In this document: piece by piece, positions 8,316 to 17,634 of the stretch
Layout: every line of letters begins with the position of its first letter
How positions within the stretch are numbered: position 1 is the stretch's first letter
DNA from: an uncultured Muribaculaceae bacterium
GTDB lineage: Bacteria > Bacteroidota > Bacteroidia > Bacteroidales > Muribaculaceae
Direction of reading: 5' to 3'
NCBI GenBank assembly: GCA_910583675.1
Contig: CAJTYH010000031.1
Coordinates: forward strand, 1-34,205
Length of the DNA: 34,205 nucleotides
The notes under the pieces: model-generated
What the model was told of the DNA's origin: nothing
Seen by the model: only the letters and a program-made list of their open reading frames with translations
Database searches by the model: none
Made by a program: the position numbers and the translations under genes

Positions 8316-9967
8316 TTTTCTCCTGCATCCAAAACTGCGGCATCCCATTCATTGCCATAACGGTCATAGGGTGCAACCGCATACCAATATCCATTCCGCA
8401 AATCATCGGGAATCTCCATACGCTCCTCATAAGCCACACCTATTATATATTGCGGCTCGAAATTCCTCCCGTCTTCTGACAATGCCTCAAGAAGGGTGAC
8501 ACCGTTGGGAACGGCGTATACCACATAACGCATCTTGTCCTTTGGAGACCATTCAAGCACATTCCCATCGCGTCGGAAACTGGAAACCGCACCCGGGTTC
8601 ACGGCTTCCTTCCAAGGCATAGCCGGCATCAGCGCCGGATAGCGATAGCAGTTCGCTCCCAGATAGTCCGCGAGTCCCGACATTTTCTTGCCGGAAATAT
8701 GAGCCGTGGAATAGAATATGCTGCCAGCATCCGATCCTGTGGAATTTCCACGGTTGATCCCTACCTGATAGCCCTGCTCACACCAGGCTTCATCGGACTC
8801 GGGAATGCAACCGACACTTTGACTGGGGTAACAATGCCGTCCGAAACGCACGGCCACTTTCCCCCACCATCGCGCAAGAGGTTCATAGGGATTCGTCTCA
8901 TGATCCGATGGCCAATAAAGCTGTGGCGACACATAGTCTACGGAACCGTCGGCAAGCCAACGCAATGGATCGCAATAAATTCGATCGTACATCCAGTCGC
9001 TACCCACCTCAGGCGCTTTCAAGCCGTAACGGGAGGCAGAAACGCCATTGCCACCCGCTACTCCCGCCGGACTGATACCGAAACGCACCCAGGGAGCATC
9101 CACCTCAAGCATTTTTCTCACCTCTGAAACAGTCTTCGCTACATTGTTGCGACGCCAGTCGGCCTGTGACATCCTGTTTTTCTGCCTTGAGACGTCGCGT
9201 TTGTACTCAGCGAAATCATACCCAGCGCCGAGCGGCAATCCGTCAGGATAGAAATAATCATCAAATACAAGACCGTCCACGTCATAACATGTCACAATCT
9301 CACGGCACACATCCACTATATGCTTCCGCGCACCGGGATTGCCGGGATCAAGCACACTGACGGCACTCCCTTTTTGCCTCTTGTTTGCACGTTTCCTATA
9401 GGTCATGACCCATCCCTTTGAAACCGGATCGAAAAATCCTTTACCTTTGGCCACGGGGACCCGCTGAGGCGCTGTCCCGTTGGCAAGCCGGAAGGGATTG
9501 ACCCACGCATGAAGTTCCATCCCGCGACGGTGCGCCTCGGTAACAGCAAACTCAAGCGGATCCCACCCCGCAGCAGGACGAACGCCACGTTCTCCTGTCA
9601 GATACTGGCTCCATGGCTCAAAGGAAGACGCATACATGGCATCCCCCATGGAGCGTACCTGAAACATCACCGCATTTATTCCGGCTTTTTTCAATATGTC
9701 CAATATCTCACTCAATTCCTTCTTCTGCTCCTCGGCCACTTCCGCAGTGGTTCCCTGTCGTGACGGCCAGTCGATGTCATAGACAGTGGCAAGCCATGCC
9801 CCCCGCATTTCATGCTTTGGACAATGCAGTGTCTCCTCAACCACCGGGCGACCGCCGGCAGTCGCCTGAACATGGGATGTTCTTGCACATAAAGGGGCGG
9901 CACAAAATAGTGCCGCCACCATCATAAAGACTGTAAATATCTTATCTATCACTTTTCTAAATGTCAC
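8312..9967 (-). CDS. GHL10-type family 10 glycosylhydrolase (exported)
   Basis: A 551-aa exported protein, probably an envelope or peptidoglycan/oligosaccharide hydrolase. After a signal peptide (about residues 1-28, ending LFCAAPLCA) the GHL10/DUF187 fold opens with EMRGAWLATVYDIDWPS. It continues with INAVMFQVRSMGDAMY, WDPLEFAVTEAHRRGMELHAWVNPFR split across two conserved strands, and YDVDGLVFDDYFYP, whose acidic residues are candidate catalysts. About residues 455-545 form a fibronectin-III-like domain (VLEWSPKDKMRYVVYAV, GYWYAVAPYDRYGNEWD). The start is a GTG at 9967, only 4 nt after the stop of the large alpha-2-macroglobulin gene; the next ATG would cut into the signal peptide. Its 3' end overlaps ribD. 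Substrate unknown. Confidence 0.88.
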   Translation of the reverse strand: MTFRKVIDKIFTVFMMVAALFCAAPLCARTSHVQATAGGRPVVEETLHCPKHEMRGAWLATVYDIDWPSRQGTTAEVAEEQKKELSEILDILKKAGINAVMFQVRSMGDAMYASSFEPWSQYLTGERGVRPAAGWDPLEFAVTEAHRRGMELHAWVNPFRLANGTAPQRVPVAKGKGFFDPVSKGWVMTYRKRANKRQKGSAVSVLDPGNPGARKHIVDVCREIVTCYDVDGLVFDDYFYPDGLPLGAGYDFAEYKRDVSRQKNRMSQADWRRNNVAKTVSEVRKMLEVDAPWVRFGISPAGVAGGNGVSASRYGLKAPEVGSDWMYDRIYCDPLRWLADGSVDYVSPQLYWPSDHETNPYEPLARWWGKVAVRFGRHCYPSQSVGCIPESDEAWCEQGYQVGINRGNSTGSDAGSIFYSTAHISGKKMSGLADYLGANCYRYPALMPAMPWKEAVNPGAVSSFRRDGNVLEWSPKDKMRYVVYAVPNGVTLLEALSEDGRNFEPQYIIGVAYEERMEIPDDLRNGYWYAVAPYDRYGNEWDAAVLDAGEK

Positions 9968-9971
9968 AAAC

Positions 9972-12900
9972 TCATTCTATCGTAATCTCAGCACCGGCTG
10001 AATGCGCCACATTCAATGGATTGTATTGACTCTGAACCTGTGCCACCCCGGATGAGAACACGCCGGCTTGACTTGCGAAAAGCTCATATTCAAGCATATA
10101 CGTGCCTTTCGGCAGGAAATTTATGAACAGGTTGGTATGTGAATCCCTGTTTTCACGATAGAAGCACAGGCCATCACTGTAAACTGGGGTAGGCAGTTGC
10201 TCCTTGGGTTCAAGACCTGCTGCACGCTTGTCATTGACCACTACATAGCTCATATCCTTGTCTGCCATTATGGTCAAGGTCACTTTTACGCGATCACCGA
10301 CCTTGAATCCATGCGACGGAACCCACGACGATCCATCATACACGCTCATGTACTTCTCAACTTTCAGTTCATCTGTTCCTGCCGATTTGACCTCATTCAT
10401 CGGCACTACACGCATGGTAACCAATCCTCCGAATGAGGGATAGTTCCCTTGACGGTCTATGACCAGTTCACCCGGCTTTGAGAGCAAAGGAGTTATTGTT
10501 TCGGTAAACGAACCAGTTGCATATTCCTCCTTGGGCTGGATCAGCGTGCCATTGACCCTTACGGCGGTAGCTGCCGGATTTACAGTCCACTCGGTACCGG
10601 ACATAAGCAGGGAGGAGATAACCTGAGTTGTGATTATCGCATTGCCCCAACTGTTGTCAGCCTTGTTGAGCACGAGCCACTGACGTATACGGTCAACTTC
10701 AGATGCCTTTGGCGACACACTCGCGTAGGCATCCAGCACAATGCCGGTCAATCCGACTTTGTTCATAGACCACATAGAATAACTGTTGTCAAACTGTGCC
10801 CACCACATGCCGCGTTCGGGTGTGGAGGTGGCAAGTTCGGTAAGCGACTCCAGGATCTGTCGTGCAGTCGCGGCATATCCGTTGGCATTCAGGATCAACG
10901 CGTCCACAGCCTTGAGAGCCACGGAATGGTCTTTCCATGAGGACAGGATGCGACGTACCTGAGCGGCCGTCACAGCCGAAGATGCTGATGACTGCTTGAT
11001 ATCCGGATATTTGAGCCTCATATAGCAGTACATTGTGAAATCTCCCTTCGGATATTTGGCGTATTCAGCCGCAGTGGTGCTGTCTATATGCTTGACCGCC
11101 TGCACGATCATTTCCTTTAATCCTGGATTTTCTGGGAGCCATCCCAGCCGGTTAAGACCTCCCAGTATGTCAAGTATCTGCATCGTGCACCACTCGGAAT
11201 ACTGTGGATACTGGGTAGTCCATCCCCACCCTTCACCGTTCACAAAGGTCTTGCGCAATTCAACGAGGGCATTGTTGATTGCCTTGGATGTATCGCGCCC
11301 GTCAAGCAGGAGCACAAGACGCTGCATACGCTCGCTGTCATTCAAGGCATCACTTACCCAGGGCGTTGAGCTGAGCAGCATATCCTTGAGCTGGCTGTTT
11401 TTCTCCAGCATCGAAACAAGTGCGGAATCTGACGGATTGTCAGCCCATTTGCGTATGGTTCGCGCTATCTCTGGATACTGCTTCATCAGCCCGTCTGCCA
11501 CCGCAGCCGCGTAAAGTTCCCCGGCAGCAGAGACAGACGACGTAAAGTCTGACTTTCTGAGTCCCGGCAAAGCGGCTACCACCTCCCATGCTGGATTGCC
11601 TGTAAACTTGAGCATGGCTCTCCCCCGTGTGACTTCCGGCAATGGCATGACGAAATGGTTGTTGCCCGGCGCGATATAGAACGGCTTGCTCTCTACCACA
11701 TTCTGCTCCGAGGGGAGGATAGGAATGAACGTCTGTTCACCATCCGTGAAATGTCCGGCGGTAGACTTCACACGCAATATAACACCCTGAAGGTCTTCAG
11801 GCACCTCGAATTCAATTCCCGCAATAGTGCTCCTCATCGCTGCAATGGTATCGCTGTTTTCCGATATGGCTACAAGTCTCTGATCGCCTACCGAAAGAAG
11901 TTCGCTCACCGTATGCACCGTCAGGATGCTGTCAGTGGCGTTCATCACGGACGAAAGCAACCGCACCTTGTCGCCGCAACGCAGGAACCGTGGAGCATTG
12001 CTTGAAACCATCACCGGTTTGGAAGCCACTATCTCTACCTTGTCAGACGCTGTAAGCAGATCCCGGTTGTATGCCAGAGATTTCAAGACCCATGTGGTAT
12101 TTGCGTCAGGCACTGTATAAGTTATCTCCAGATTGCCTTCCGCATCAGTATTGAGCATGGGACGGAAGAATGCGATGGGCAACTCTGCTGGACGGTAAAC
12201 TGCATCGTCCTCTTTCTTTGCCCCTTTGACACTCACCACCTCACTTTCCGCAAGCGCCATATCGCCAGCACCTGCATCGCCTGCCGTGGCTGCGGACTTC
12301 ATCTGCGGCATCGAAATTTCCTTCTTATGTTCACGGACGACCCCTATTTCATCGGCAGCCTCTTCTTCTACGGCGACCTCCTCCGTATCCATAGCCATGT
12401 TGGCAGCCATACGACGTGCTCCCCTTATATAGAAATTGGCAGACTGGCCGAACCTACGTCCATAAAGTTTGAATTCCGGTTCGGAGAAATCGACCGCATC
12501 ATAATTCACCCATTTGCCAGACGCATTGATCCAATTCGTGCGGAAAGATGGATAAATAATGTAAGGCGAGGCTCCATACCAACCGTTAATATCCAGGGAG
12601 AATGGATTGTCCTGTATGACCTCTATGGCCTTATTGCTCATATCAAGCATTACAGCGCTTTCCGGATTCGCGCCATCAAGCCCCTTGACATTTAGGGTGA
12701 CAGTCTCCTTGTCACCGGGGGTGACCTTGTCGCGGAAAGTAGTCGTATGCACAGTTATCTTGCGTCCCATTTCCGCAGACACCACGGAAACTGTTTCAGT
12801 AGCCATTTTGCAATCATGGATCGTGGACAAACTTGCTGTCATGGATCGCGCCCCGTGAGGAAGCTGGATCTCCAGTCTCTGCATACCCTTGAGCACAATC

Positions 12901-15674
12901 CATTGTGACGACACAATATGCCCGGAATCATCAGAAAGCAACATCAGCATATGATTCCCGGGTGCATTGCTTCCTACGGTAATATATGCGCGTCCATTGG
13001 CATCAGCCTGTATATTACCCGACTCAGGGATCCAGAGAAGCTGATCGGCTGCACAGATCGTGTCATCAGGCCGCCAAACTGTAAAACGTGCAATCCCTGA
13101 TGGCTCGGAAAGGTTGGTGTCTACCGTCTCGAAAATCACACCATACCGCCCTGAAGGGAGTGCGGCGATGATCTCGCTGAAATTGCCCGGCATGATGGTT
13201 CCCTCCTTTACAGGATCGGAAAATTCCTCATTCATCCCCTCTTTCTCAAGACGGCTTATCTTATACCTTAGTTCGGCAACCTGGGGCTTGTCATCATAAT
13301 TATAAAGGCCGACCTTGACCTCCTTACCGGAAACTGCATTATATTGACCGGGAATCTCGGCTTTTATATAATCGGGCTTGCCCATGTTGAAACCGGCTGT
13401 TGCAGTACGTGTTTCACCGTCCAAGGATGTCACAGCCATATCTACATTAAAATAGCCCTGCACACAAGGTGAATTTGCAATCGCGTGCGACGGTATCACG
13501 ATCCTGAAATCTCCATTGGAATCCACAGTTGCCTCCACTTCGTAAAACACCGGCGACACCGATGCAAACCACCATGCTCCGGTGCGCACCTTCACCTGTG
13601 CCTTGACAGTAGCGTCCTCCACAGGGAATCCTGCGAATGTGCGGGCGCTCCCTTCTATGACGGCGTCATTACCTATCCGGGCGGGACGCGATACGGAAGT
13701 CACCTTCACCTCGAACGTAGGCAGCTTGTAATCGCTGACCATGAACGAGCATCCACCCGTAATATCGGAATCCACGAATTCCAAGTGGAAATTGCCGGTA
13801 AGCGTACCGGAAGGAATGTCGAATGATCCTTGAGCGCGACCCCACGCATCTGTAGTCATCTCCTGTGTACCCACCTCCTGATAGTTGGCATCGCGCATAC
13901 ACACATTGAATCTCCGGGCAGGAATCACCTTACGGCCATCCTTTCCCACTTCATAAAGCACTACGGCATAGTCCATCCTGTCGCCCGGACGATACAAGCC
14001 AAGCGAAGTCACTACCGACCCATAGACACTGACTCCATCCACATGACGCTCATTGTCATATATGCTGACCGCTGAAGAATATAAGTCATTGCCCAAGGTA
14101 GCATACAAAGTTCCGGACTTCTTCACATCAATACCGACGAAGCCTCGCGCATCAGTCTTGCGCGGCAGAACCGACGAAGCCGTGCGACGATCCCATGGAG
14201 AAAATATCAGACTCGCTCCTTTCACAGGTTCGCCGTTGCCGACATTTCTCACCACACCGTTTTTCATTTCGCCCACACCCTGCACCACGCCGGTGGCCAG
14301 ATCTGAACAGTTTATGATCTCATATTCACGACGTATGGTCTCCTTGCCATCAAATTCCGGCACAACAACATAGTAGCCATAATCAGGAGCCGACAGAGCG
14401 GCCTTTGAAACATATGTAAAAGGAGCTTCCCCATCTTTTGACACTTCGACAGTATTAATCGCCTTGCCAAGCGATCCTGCATAATAATATGAATCGCGCT
14501 TTACCGATGAGGATGGCAACTTGTATAAATTCAGTTTCAGACTGTTTACGTTTTGGCCTTCGATCTCTACCGTGAAGAAAGCCTGACGCTGTACCTGCTT
14601 CGGAACACGAAGCGTGACGGACTTCATTGTCAGACGCTCCATCAGTTCCTTCACGCCATTCAGGTTGAAATACTGAGGATTCTCATGCTCGAACCGGCTC
14701 AAAAGTCCGTACAGCTCCTTTGACACAGGAGAATCCACTCTCACATCAGGCATGGCAAGCAGAAGTTCTACGGCGTATGGCACATTCTTTAGCTTGTCGT
14801 ATATCTCCATGTATACTTTATGCACATCGTTCGTGGTGCCATCCACATTCCTGAACGAAAAGACATTGCGTTCGAATGTGAAAATCCTCTGGTAAATATA
14901 TTCCATAACCTTGGCTCGCGCGAACAAACCTGAAGCGCTTTCCTCGCGTCCCTCCATCAACATGCGATACATCTCAAGTACACGACGCTCCACAGAATCA
15001 CTTCCGTTAGGATAAAGAGCCTCATTCATCGGATCACGCAACAATTCGACTGTCAATGTACGGTTAAAGCTATCCGAGAACACCGACATGTATGCCAAAG
15101 CCCTGTAAACGGCAAAATCAAGCATTGTAGGATAAACAGTCAATGCCGAACGCTGAAAGACCAGCGTATTGCTGTAATCGCCAAGAGGGGTGTTCCTCAA
15201 TGCATCCTTATCAGCAAGCGCCTCATCAACAAGGGCGCTTACCTTCTTAAAAAACCGGTTGCGCCCCCAAAGATTGTAATCATCGGTGACGGCCTGTGCA
15301 GCTATTTCGGGACGCTGGTTTATTTTCCAACGGTCATTGGCGTATATGTCCGTATATATCTGAGCCTCCAGCAAACTCAACATCGAACGGGTCACAGGAT
15401 CCTGCTCACGGGACTTTACCTCCTCCACCCGTGACAGCACATTAGGAAGCGAATCAGAGGAAACTGCGGACTCAGCCAGACCAATACGCACAAGCGCATT
15501 CACAACACCGGCACCATCATCAGCAGACAAGGCCTTCTCCAGATCGCGCACAGCCTGCTGCTGCACCTTCTTGGGGAATGCGAAGTCGGGTTCCTTTATA
15601 TTTCCTGAGCTCTTTGCTGACATACATATGAACATGGCCAAAATAAAGCCAACGATGTTTAGGACGCGTCTCAT
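9972..15674 (-). CDS. Alpha-2-macroglobulin-like envelope protein without visible thioester
   Basis: A 1900-aa exported protein of the bacterial alpha-2-macroglobulin family, which traps proteases in the envelope. An ATG at 15674 begins a signal peptide (MRRVLNIVGFILAMFICMSA). The first about 340 residues are helical and family-variable. Macroglobulin domains then run to about residue 1090, with a carboxypeptidase-regulatory-like segment (GEPVKGASLIFSPWD) and LGLYRPGDRMDYAVVLYEV. An acidic Ala/Glu-rich linker spans about 1090-1158. The A2M domain follows (FFRPMLNTDAEGNLEITY) and then the alpha-helical thioester-type domain (about 1370-1680). Where GCxEQ is expected I read SSVSAAGELYAAAVA, with no Cys or Gln pair, so covalent trapping looks impossible. 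YfaS-like bacterial members without thioester are known. It leads an operon with GHL10 and ribD. Confidence 0.9.
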   Translation of the reverse strand: MRRVLNIVGFILAMFICMSAKSSGNIKEPDFAFPKKVQQQAVRDLEKALSADDGAGVVNALVRIGLAESAVSSDSLPNVLSRVEEVKSREQDPVTRSMLSLLEAQIYTDIYANDRWKINQRPEIAAQAVTDDYNLWGRNRFFKKVSALVDEALADKDALRNTPLGDYSNTLVFQRSALTVYPTMLDFAVYRALAYMSVFSDSFNRTLTVELLRDPMNEALYPNGSDSVERRVLEMYRMLMEGREESASGLFARAKVMEYIYQRIFTFERNVFSFRNVDGTTNDVHKVYMEIYDKLKNVPYAVELLLAMPDVRVDSPVSKELYGLLSRFEHENPQYFNLNGVKELMERLTMKSVTLRVPKQVQRQAFFTVEIEGQNVNSLKLNLYKLPSSSVKRDSYYYAGSLGKAINTVEVSKDGEAPFTYVSKAALSAPDYGYYVVVPEFDGKETIRREYEIINCSDLATGVVQGVGEMKNGVVRNVGNGEPVKGASLIFSPWDRRTASSVLPRKTDARGFVGIDVKKSGTLYATLGNDLYSSAVSIYDNERHVDGVSVYGSVVTSLGLYRPGDRMDYAVVLYEVGKDGRKVIPARRFNVCMRDANYQEVGTQEMTTDAWGRAQGSFDIPSGTLTGNFHLEFVDSDITGGCSFMVSDYKLPTFEVKVTSVSRPARIGNDAVIEGSARTFAGFPVEDATVKAQVKVRTGAWWFASVSPVFYEVEATVDSNGDFRIVIPSHAIANSPCVQGYFNVDMAVTSLDGETRTATAGFNMGKPDYIKAEIPGQYNAVSGKEVKVGLYNYDDKPQVAELRYKISRLEKEGMNEEFSDPVKEGTIMPGNFSEIIAALPSGRYGVIFETVDTNLSEPSGIARFTVWRPDDTICAADQLLWIPESGNIQADANGRAYITVGSNAPGNHMLMLLSDDSGHIVSSQWIVLKGMQRLEIQLPHGARSMTASLSTIHDCKMATETVSVVSAEMGRKITVHTTTFRDKVTPGDKETVTLNVKGLDGANPESAVMLDMSNKAIEVIQDNPFSLDINGWYGASPYIIYPSFRTNWINASGKWVNYDAVDFSEPEFKLYGRRFGQSANFYIRGARRMAANMAMDTEEVAVEEEAADEIGVVREHKKEISMPQMKSAATAGDAGAGDMALAESEVVSVKGAKKEDDAVYRPAELPIAFFRPMLNTDAEGNLEITYTVPDANTTWVLKSLAYNRDLLTASDKVEIVASKPVMVSSNAPRFLRCGDKVRLLSSVMNATDSILTVHTVSELLSVGDQRLVAISENSDTIAAMRSTIAGIEFEVPEDLQGVILRVKSTAGHFTDGEQTFIPILPSEQNVVESKPFYIAPGNNHFVMPLPEVTRGRAMLKFTGNPAWEVVAALPGLRKSDFTSSVSAAGELYAAAVADGLMKQYPEIARTIRKWADNPSDSALVSMLEKNSQLKDMLLSSTPWVSDALNDSERMQRLVLLLDGRDTSKAINNALVELRKTFVNGEGWGWTTQYPQYSEWCTMQILDILGGLNRLGWLPENPGLKEMIVQAVKHIDSTTAAEYAKYPKGDFTMYCYMRLKYPDIKQSSASSAVTAAQVRRILSSWKDHSVALKAVDALILNANGYAATARQILESLTELATSTPERGMWWAQFDNSYSMWSMNKVGLTGIVLDAYASVSPKASEVDRIRQWLVLNKADNSWGNAIITTQVISSLLMSGTEWTVNPAATAVRVNGTLIQPKEEYATGSFTETITPLLSKPGELVIDRQGNYPSFGGLVTMRVVPMNEVKSAGTDELKVEKYMSVYDGSSWVPSHGFKVGDRVKVTLTIMADKDMSYVVVNDKRAAGLEPKEQLPTPVYSDGLCFYRENRDSHTNLFINFLPKGTYMLEYELFASQAGVFSSGVAQVQSQYNPLNVAHSAGAEITIE

Positions 15675-15712
15675 AAAATACTCTATGATATAATATCTTT
15701 ATGACTTACTAT

Positions 15713-15754
15713 AAAACAACAAAATGTGTGCCGGAAAAAGTTGCCCGACACACA
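15713..15754 (-). terminator. Terminator or attenuator between Spy-like gene and A2M gene
   Basis: On the minus strand a 10-bp stem (plus 15745-15754 with 15725-15734, one wobble pair) with a 10-nt loop is followed by TTTTGTTGTTTT. It lies after the Spy-like stop and about 40 nt before the A2M start. It probably separates the sigma-factor unit from the A2M unit, or regulates read-through. I see no TAnnTTTG box between it and the A2M ATG. Confidence 0.6.
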
Positions 15755-15810
15755 CCAAAAAAGTTTTTATTTTCCACCTTCCCTGTCAAAGGATGCTACG
15801 AGAAAAGGGG

Positions 15811-16290
15811 TTACTGGGCATTGTCGGCCGCCCGGCGGCTGCGTAGCCGTTGATGCTGCTTCAACATATCGCGCTGGAATTGCCGTTCCACGCTTTTCAA
15901 TTCAAAAAGTTGCTTTTTGTCAAGCACATTCTTGAATTTTTCCATATAGTTTCTTTCAAGCTCAGCCTGGCTGACCTTGGCATCATACATTGCCTCGGTA
16001 GCCTTCTCGTATTCGACATCGGAAGCGTCCGTAGCTTCTGCTATGCGACGTTCCATTACGCGAGTGTCCTCATCGATCCTGCTTATCTGCTCTTCCATCT
16101 CATCATAGATGGCAAAGAATTTGTTCTGTTGCTCCTTGGACAGCCCAAGCTCCTTTGTAAAGTACACGCGACGATATTGTCTTATTTCGTTCATCCACTG
16201 ATCGCGGTCTGAGCGATCCTGAGCGATCGACGGCACAACCGCATATAACGAACAAACCAAAAGCACCAGAAAGGACTTCATAATTTTCAT
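15811..16290 (-). CDS. Spy/CpxP-like periplasmic stress protein
   Basis: A 159-aa exported, mostly helical protein. The signal peptide is KSFLVLLVCSLYAVVPSIAQ; starts at ATG 16290 and 16281 are both possible and differ by three residues. The mature part is about 130 residues of charged helices, with LGLSKEQQNKFFAIYDEMEEQI resembling the LTxxQ-type motif of Spy/CpxP chaperones, split over helix one. YMEKFKNVLDKKQLFELKSVE resembles the second copy. The C-terminus is basic (HQRLRSRRAA). Such proteins buffer unfolded periplasmic proteins and often follow envelope-stress sigma factors. It starts 13 nt after the anti-sigma-like gene, so the two are likely co-transcribed. Fold is a good match; chaperone activity is inferred. 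Confidence 0.65.
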   Translation of the reverse strand: MKIMKSFLVLLVCSLYAVVPSIAQDRSDRDQWMNEIRQYRRVYFTKELGLSKEQQNKFFAIYDEMEEQISRIDEDTRVMERRIAEATDASDVEYEKATEAMYDAKVSQAELERNYMEKFKNVLDKKQLFELKSVERQFQRDMLKQHQRLRSRRAADNAQ

Positions 16291-16303
16291 AAGCCACTAC
16301 AAT

Positions 16304-16744
16304 TTAATTCATCGGTGATTGCATCAAACTGTCCATCTCCATGAAATCATCCACACCTATGCTGTCATCATACATCTCGTCAAAGATCTCATTCTGGTTG
16401 ATCTCGTCGATAAAATTATCATATATGAAATTATCGTCACTGAGAGCCTCGGTGAGGATCTTGTTGTTATCTATCGAAAGATCCACAGGCGACGTGCTCA
16501 TGAGAGTAAACATCTTGAGCATGCACCATATACCGGCAAACATAGCCGCCATATATACAAACGGCCTGATGCGTTCCCATACCGTCTTGGGAGCGAGGAC
16601 ACGCGTCTGCTCCGCATCCGGATTCTCGGGAAGCAGCCCCTCCATGCGACGGGCAAAATCCTCAAAGAATCCTTCAGGCACGGTCATGCCGTCGCGATGT
16701 CCTATCGTGTCTAATATGTTGCTATCCTTATCTTTCATATCCAT
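16304..16744 (-). CDS. Single-TM acidic protein in anti-sigma position
   Basis: A 146-aa protein from ATG 16744 (ATG 16738 is also possible; the TTG at 16747 is unlikely). About 75 cytoplasmic residues with FFEDFARRMEGLLP come first. One membrane helix follows (RPFVYMAAMFAGIWCMLKMF), then a periplasmic tail extremely rich in Asp and Glu (for example NEIFDEMYDDSIGVDDFMEM). The gene lies between an ECF sigma factor gene and a Spy-like gene, the usual place for an anti-sigma factor. It has no zinc-finger HxxxCxxC motif, so it is not a classical ZAS anti-sigma protein. The role rests on context and topology only. The 146-nt gap to the sigma gene holds a 5-bp inverted repeat (16773-16785). Confidence 0.6.
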   Translation of the reverse strand: MDMKDKDSNILDTIGHRDGMTVPEGFFEDFARRMEGLLPENPDAEQTRVLAPKTVWERIRPFVYMAAMFAGIWCMLKMFTLMSTSPVDLSIDNNKILTEALSDDNFIYDNFIDEINQNEIFDEMYDDSIGVDDFMEMDSLMQSPMN

Positions 16745-16890
16745 CAAAAGTCGGAAAACGTTTATTGCACGGGAACCTCCGGTTCTCTAAGGCGCTCATG
16801 CATTAATTGTGACTTCACAGGAACGGCAAGGTTTAACTGCACCTCGCATTTTTACACAAAATCTCATTTTTTATTGCAAGTCCGGGCTGA

Positions 16891-17445
16891 TCATTCACCA
16901 AGAATTTTCTCTATTTTTTTGACGGCAAGATGATAGGACGCCTTCAATGCCCCCACGGAAGTGCCCAGGATCTCCGACATGCGTTCATACTTCATGTCAT
17001 CGTAATATTTCATGTTGAACACCATGCGCTGCTTCTCGGGAAGCGAAGCCACCGCCTTTCTAAGCCTGATAGCCAACTCGTCTCCATCTACCCATTCATC
17101 TGCCTCAATCTGGTTCACAAGATGTGTTTCCTCGTCATCTATACTCACGCTCAGCCGTTTGCGTTCACGGGCAAGGAAGGTTATACTTTCATTTAGCGCT
17201 ATCTTGTAAAGCCAAGTGGACAGTTTAGCTTCCCCCCTGAAGTTCTCAATGTTCTGCCAGGCTTTCAAAAACGTGTTCTGAAGTACATCGGCGGCATCGT
17301 CATGGTTCTCGACCATTCGGCGTATCTGCCAGTACAACGGCTCGGAATATTCCCGCATAACCTCGTTGAAAGCCTGGCGACAGCTTTCTGGCTGCCGCAA
17401 ACGGTCTATCAATACGGGGTTATCCTGCGGAATCTCTCGGCTCAC
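16891..17445 (-). CDS. ECF RNA polymerase sigma factor
   Basis: A 184-aa sigma-70 family protein of ECF type that redirects RNA polymerase to a small regulon. Region 2 covers about residues 25-95, with DDAADVLQNTFLKAWQNI (core binding and -10 recognition) and FRGEAKLSTWLYKIALNE. Region 4 covers about 128-183 (LPEKQRMVFNMKYYDDM, then helix-turn-helix ILGTSVGALKASYHLAVKKI) and reads the -35 element. The start is a GTG at 17445; no ATG is available before region 2. It is divergent from a TonB-dependent receptor and upstream of an anti-sigma-like and a Spy-like gene, so envelope stress is a likelier signal than nutrient sensing. It could still act on the receptor. Confidence 0.93.
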   Translation of the reverse strand: MSREIPQDNPVLIDRLRQPESCRQAFNEVMREYSEPLYWQIRRMVENHDDAADVLQNTFLKAWQNIENFRGEAKLSTWLYKIALNESITFLARERKRLSVSIDDEETHLVNQIEADEWVDGDELAIRLRKAVASLPEKQRMVFNMKYYDDMKYERMSEILGTSVGALKASYHLAVKKIEKILGE

Positions 17446-17470
17446 AAATAAACGTTAAAATTTACTTCCT

Positions 17471-17478
17471 CAAATTTA
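17471..17478 (-). promoter_or_regulatory. Candidate -7 box for the ECF sigma gene
   Basis: The minus strand reads TAAATTTG, matching TAnnTTTG. It would start RNA about 20 nt before the GTG start. No matching -33 TTTG is seen at the normal distance. Confidence 0.4.
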
Positions 17479-17617
17479 CCGCTTTTTTTGGACTTGCCTA
17501 CCCACCGCACGGCGTTTTTTAATCTTTATTACATATTTAACACATCTTTTCGGTCAACGCGCATCAATGACAAACCTCATAAGGAAACTCTCTACATTCA
17601 ATACTGATTTTTTTTAG

Positions 17618-17625
17618 TAATTTTG
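17618..17625 (+). promoter_or_regulatory. Candidate -7 box for the TonB-dependent receptor
   Basis: TAATTTTG matches the Bacteroidetes -7 consensus and lies after a T-rich tract. Transcription would start near 17632, about 46 nt before the TTG start codon. A clear -33 box is missing, so activation by a regulator is possible. Confidence 0.45.
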
Positions 17626-17634
17626 CACTGCTAA

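Noticed and set aside
16773..16785. Inverted repeat GAACC-TCC-GGTTC as an ECF -35 motif
   Set aside because: It resembles GGAAC-type -35 elements but no matching -10 was found, and Bacteroidetes ECF motifs are poorly known to me.
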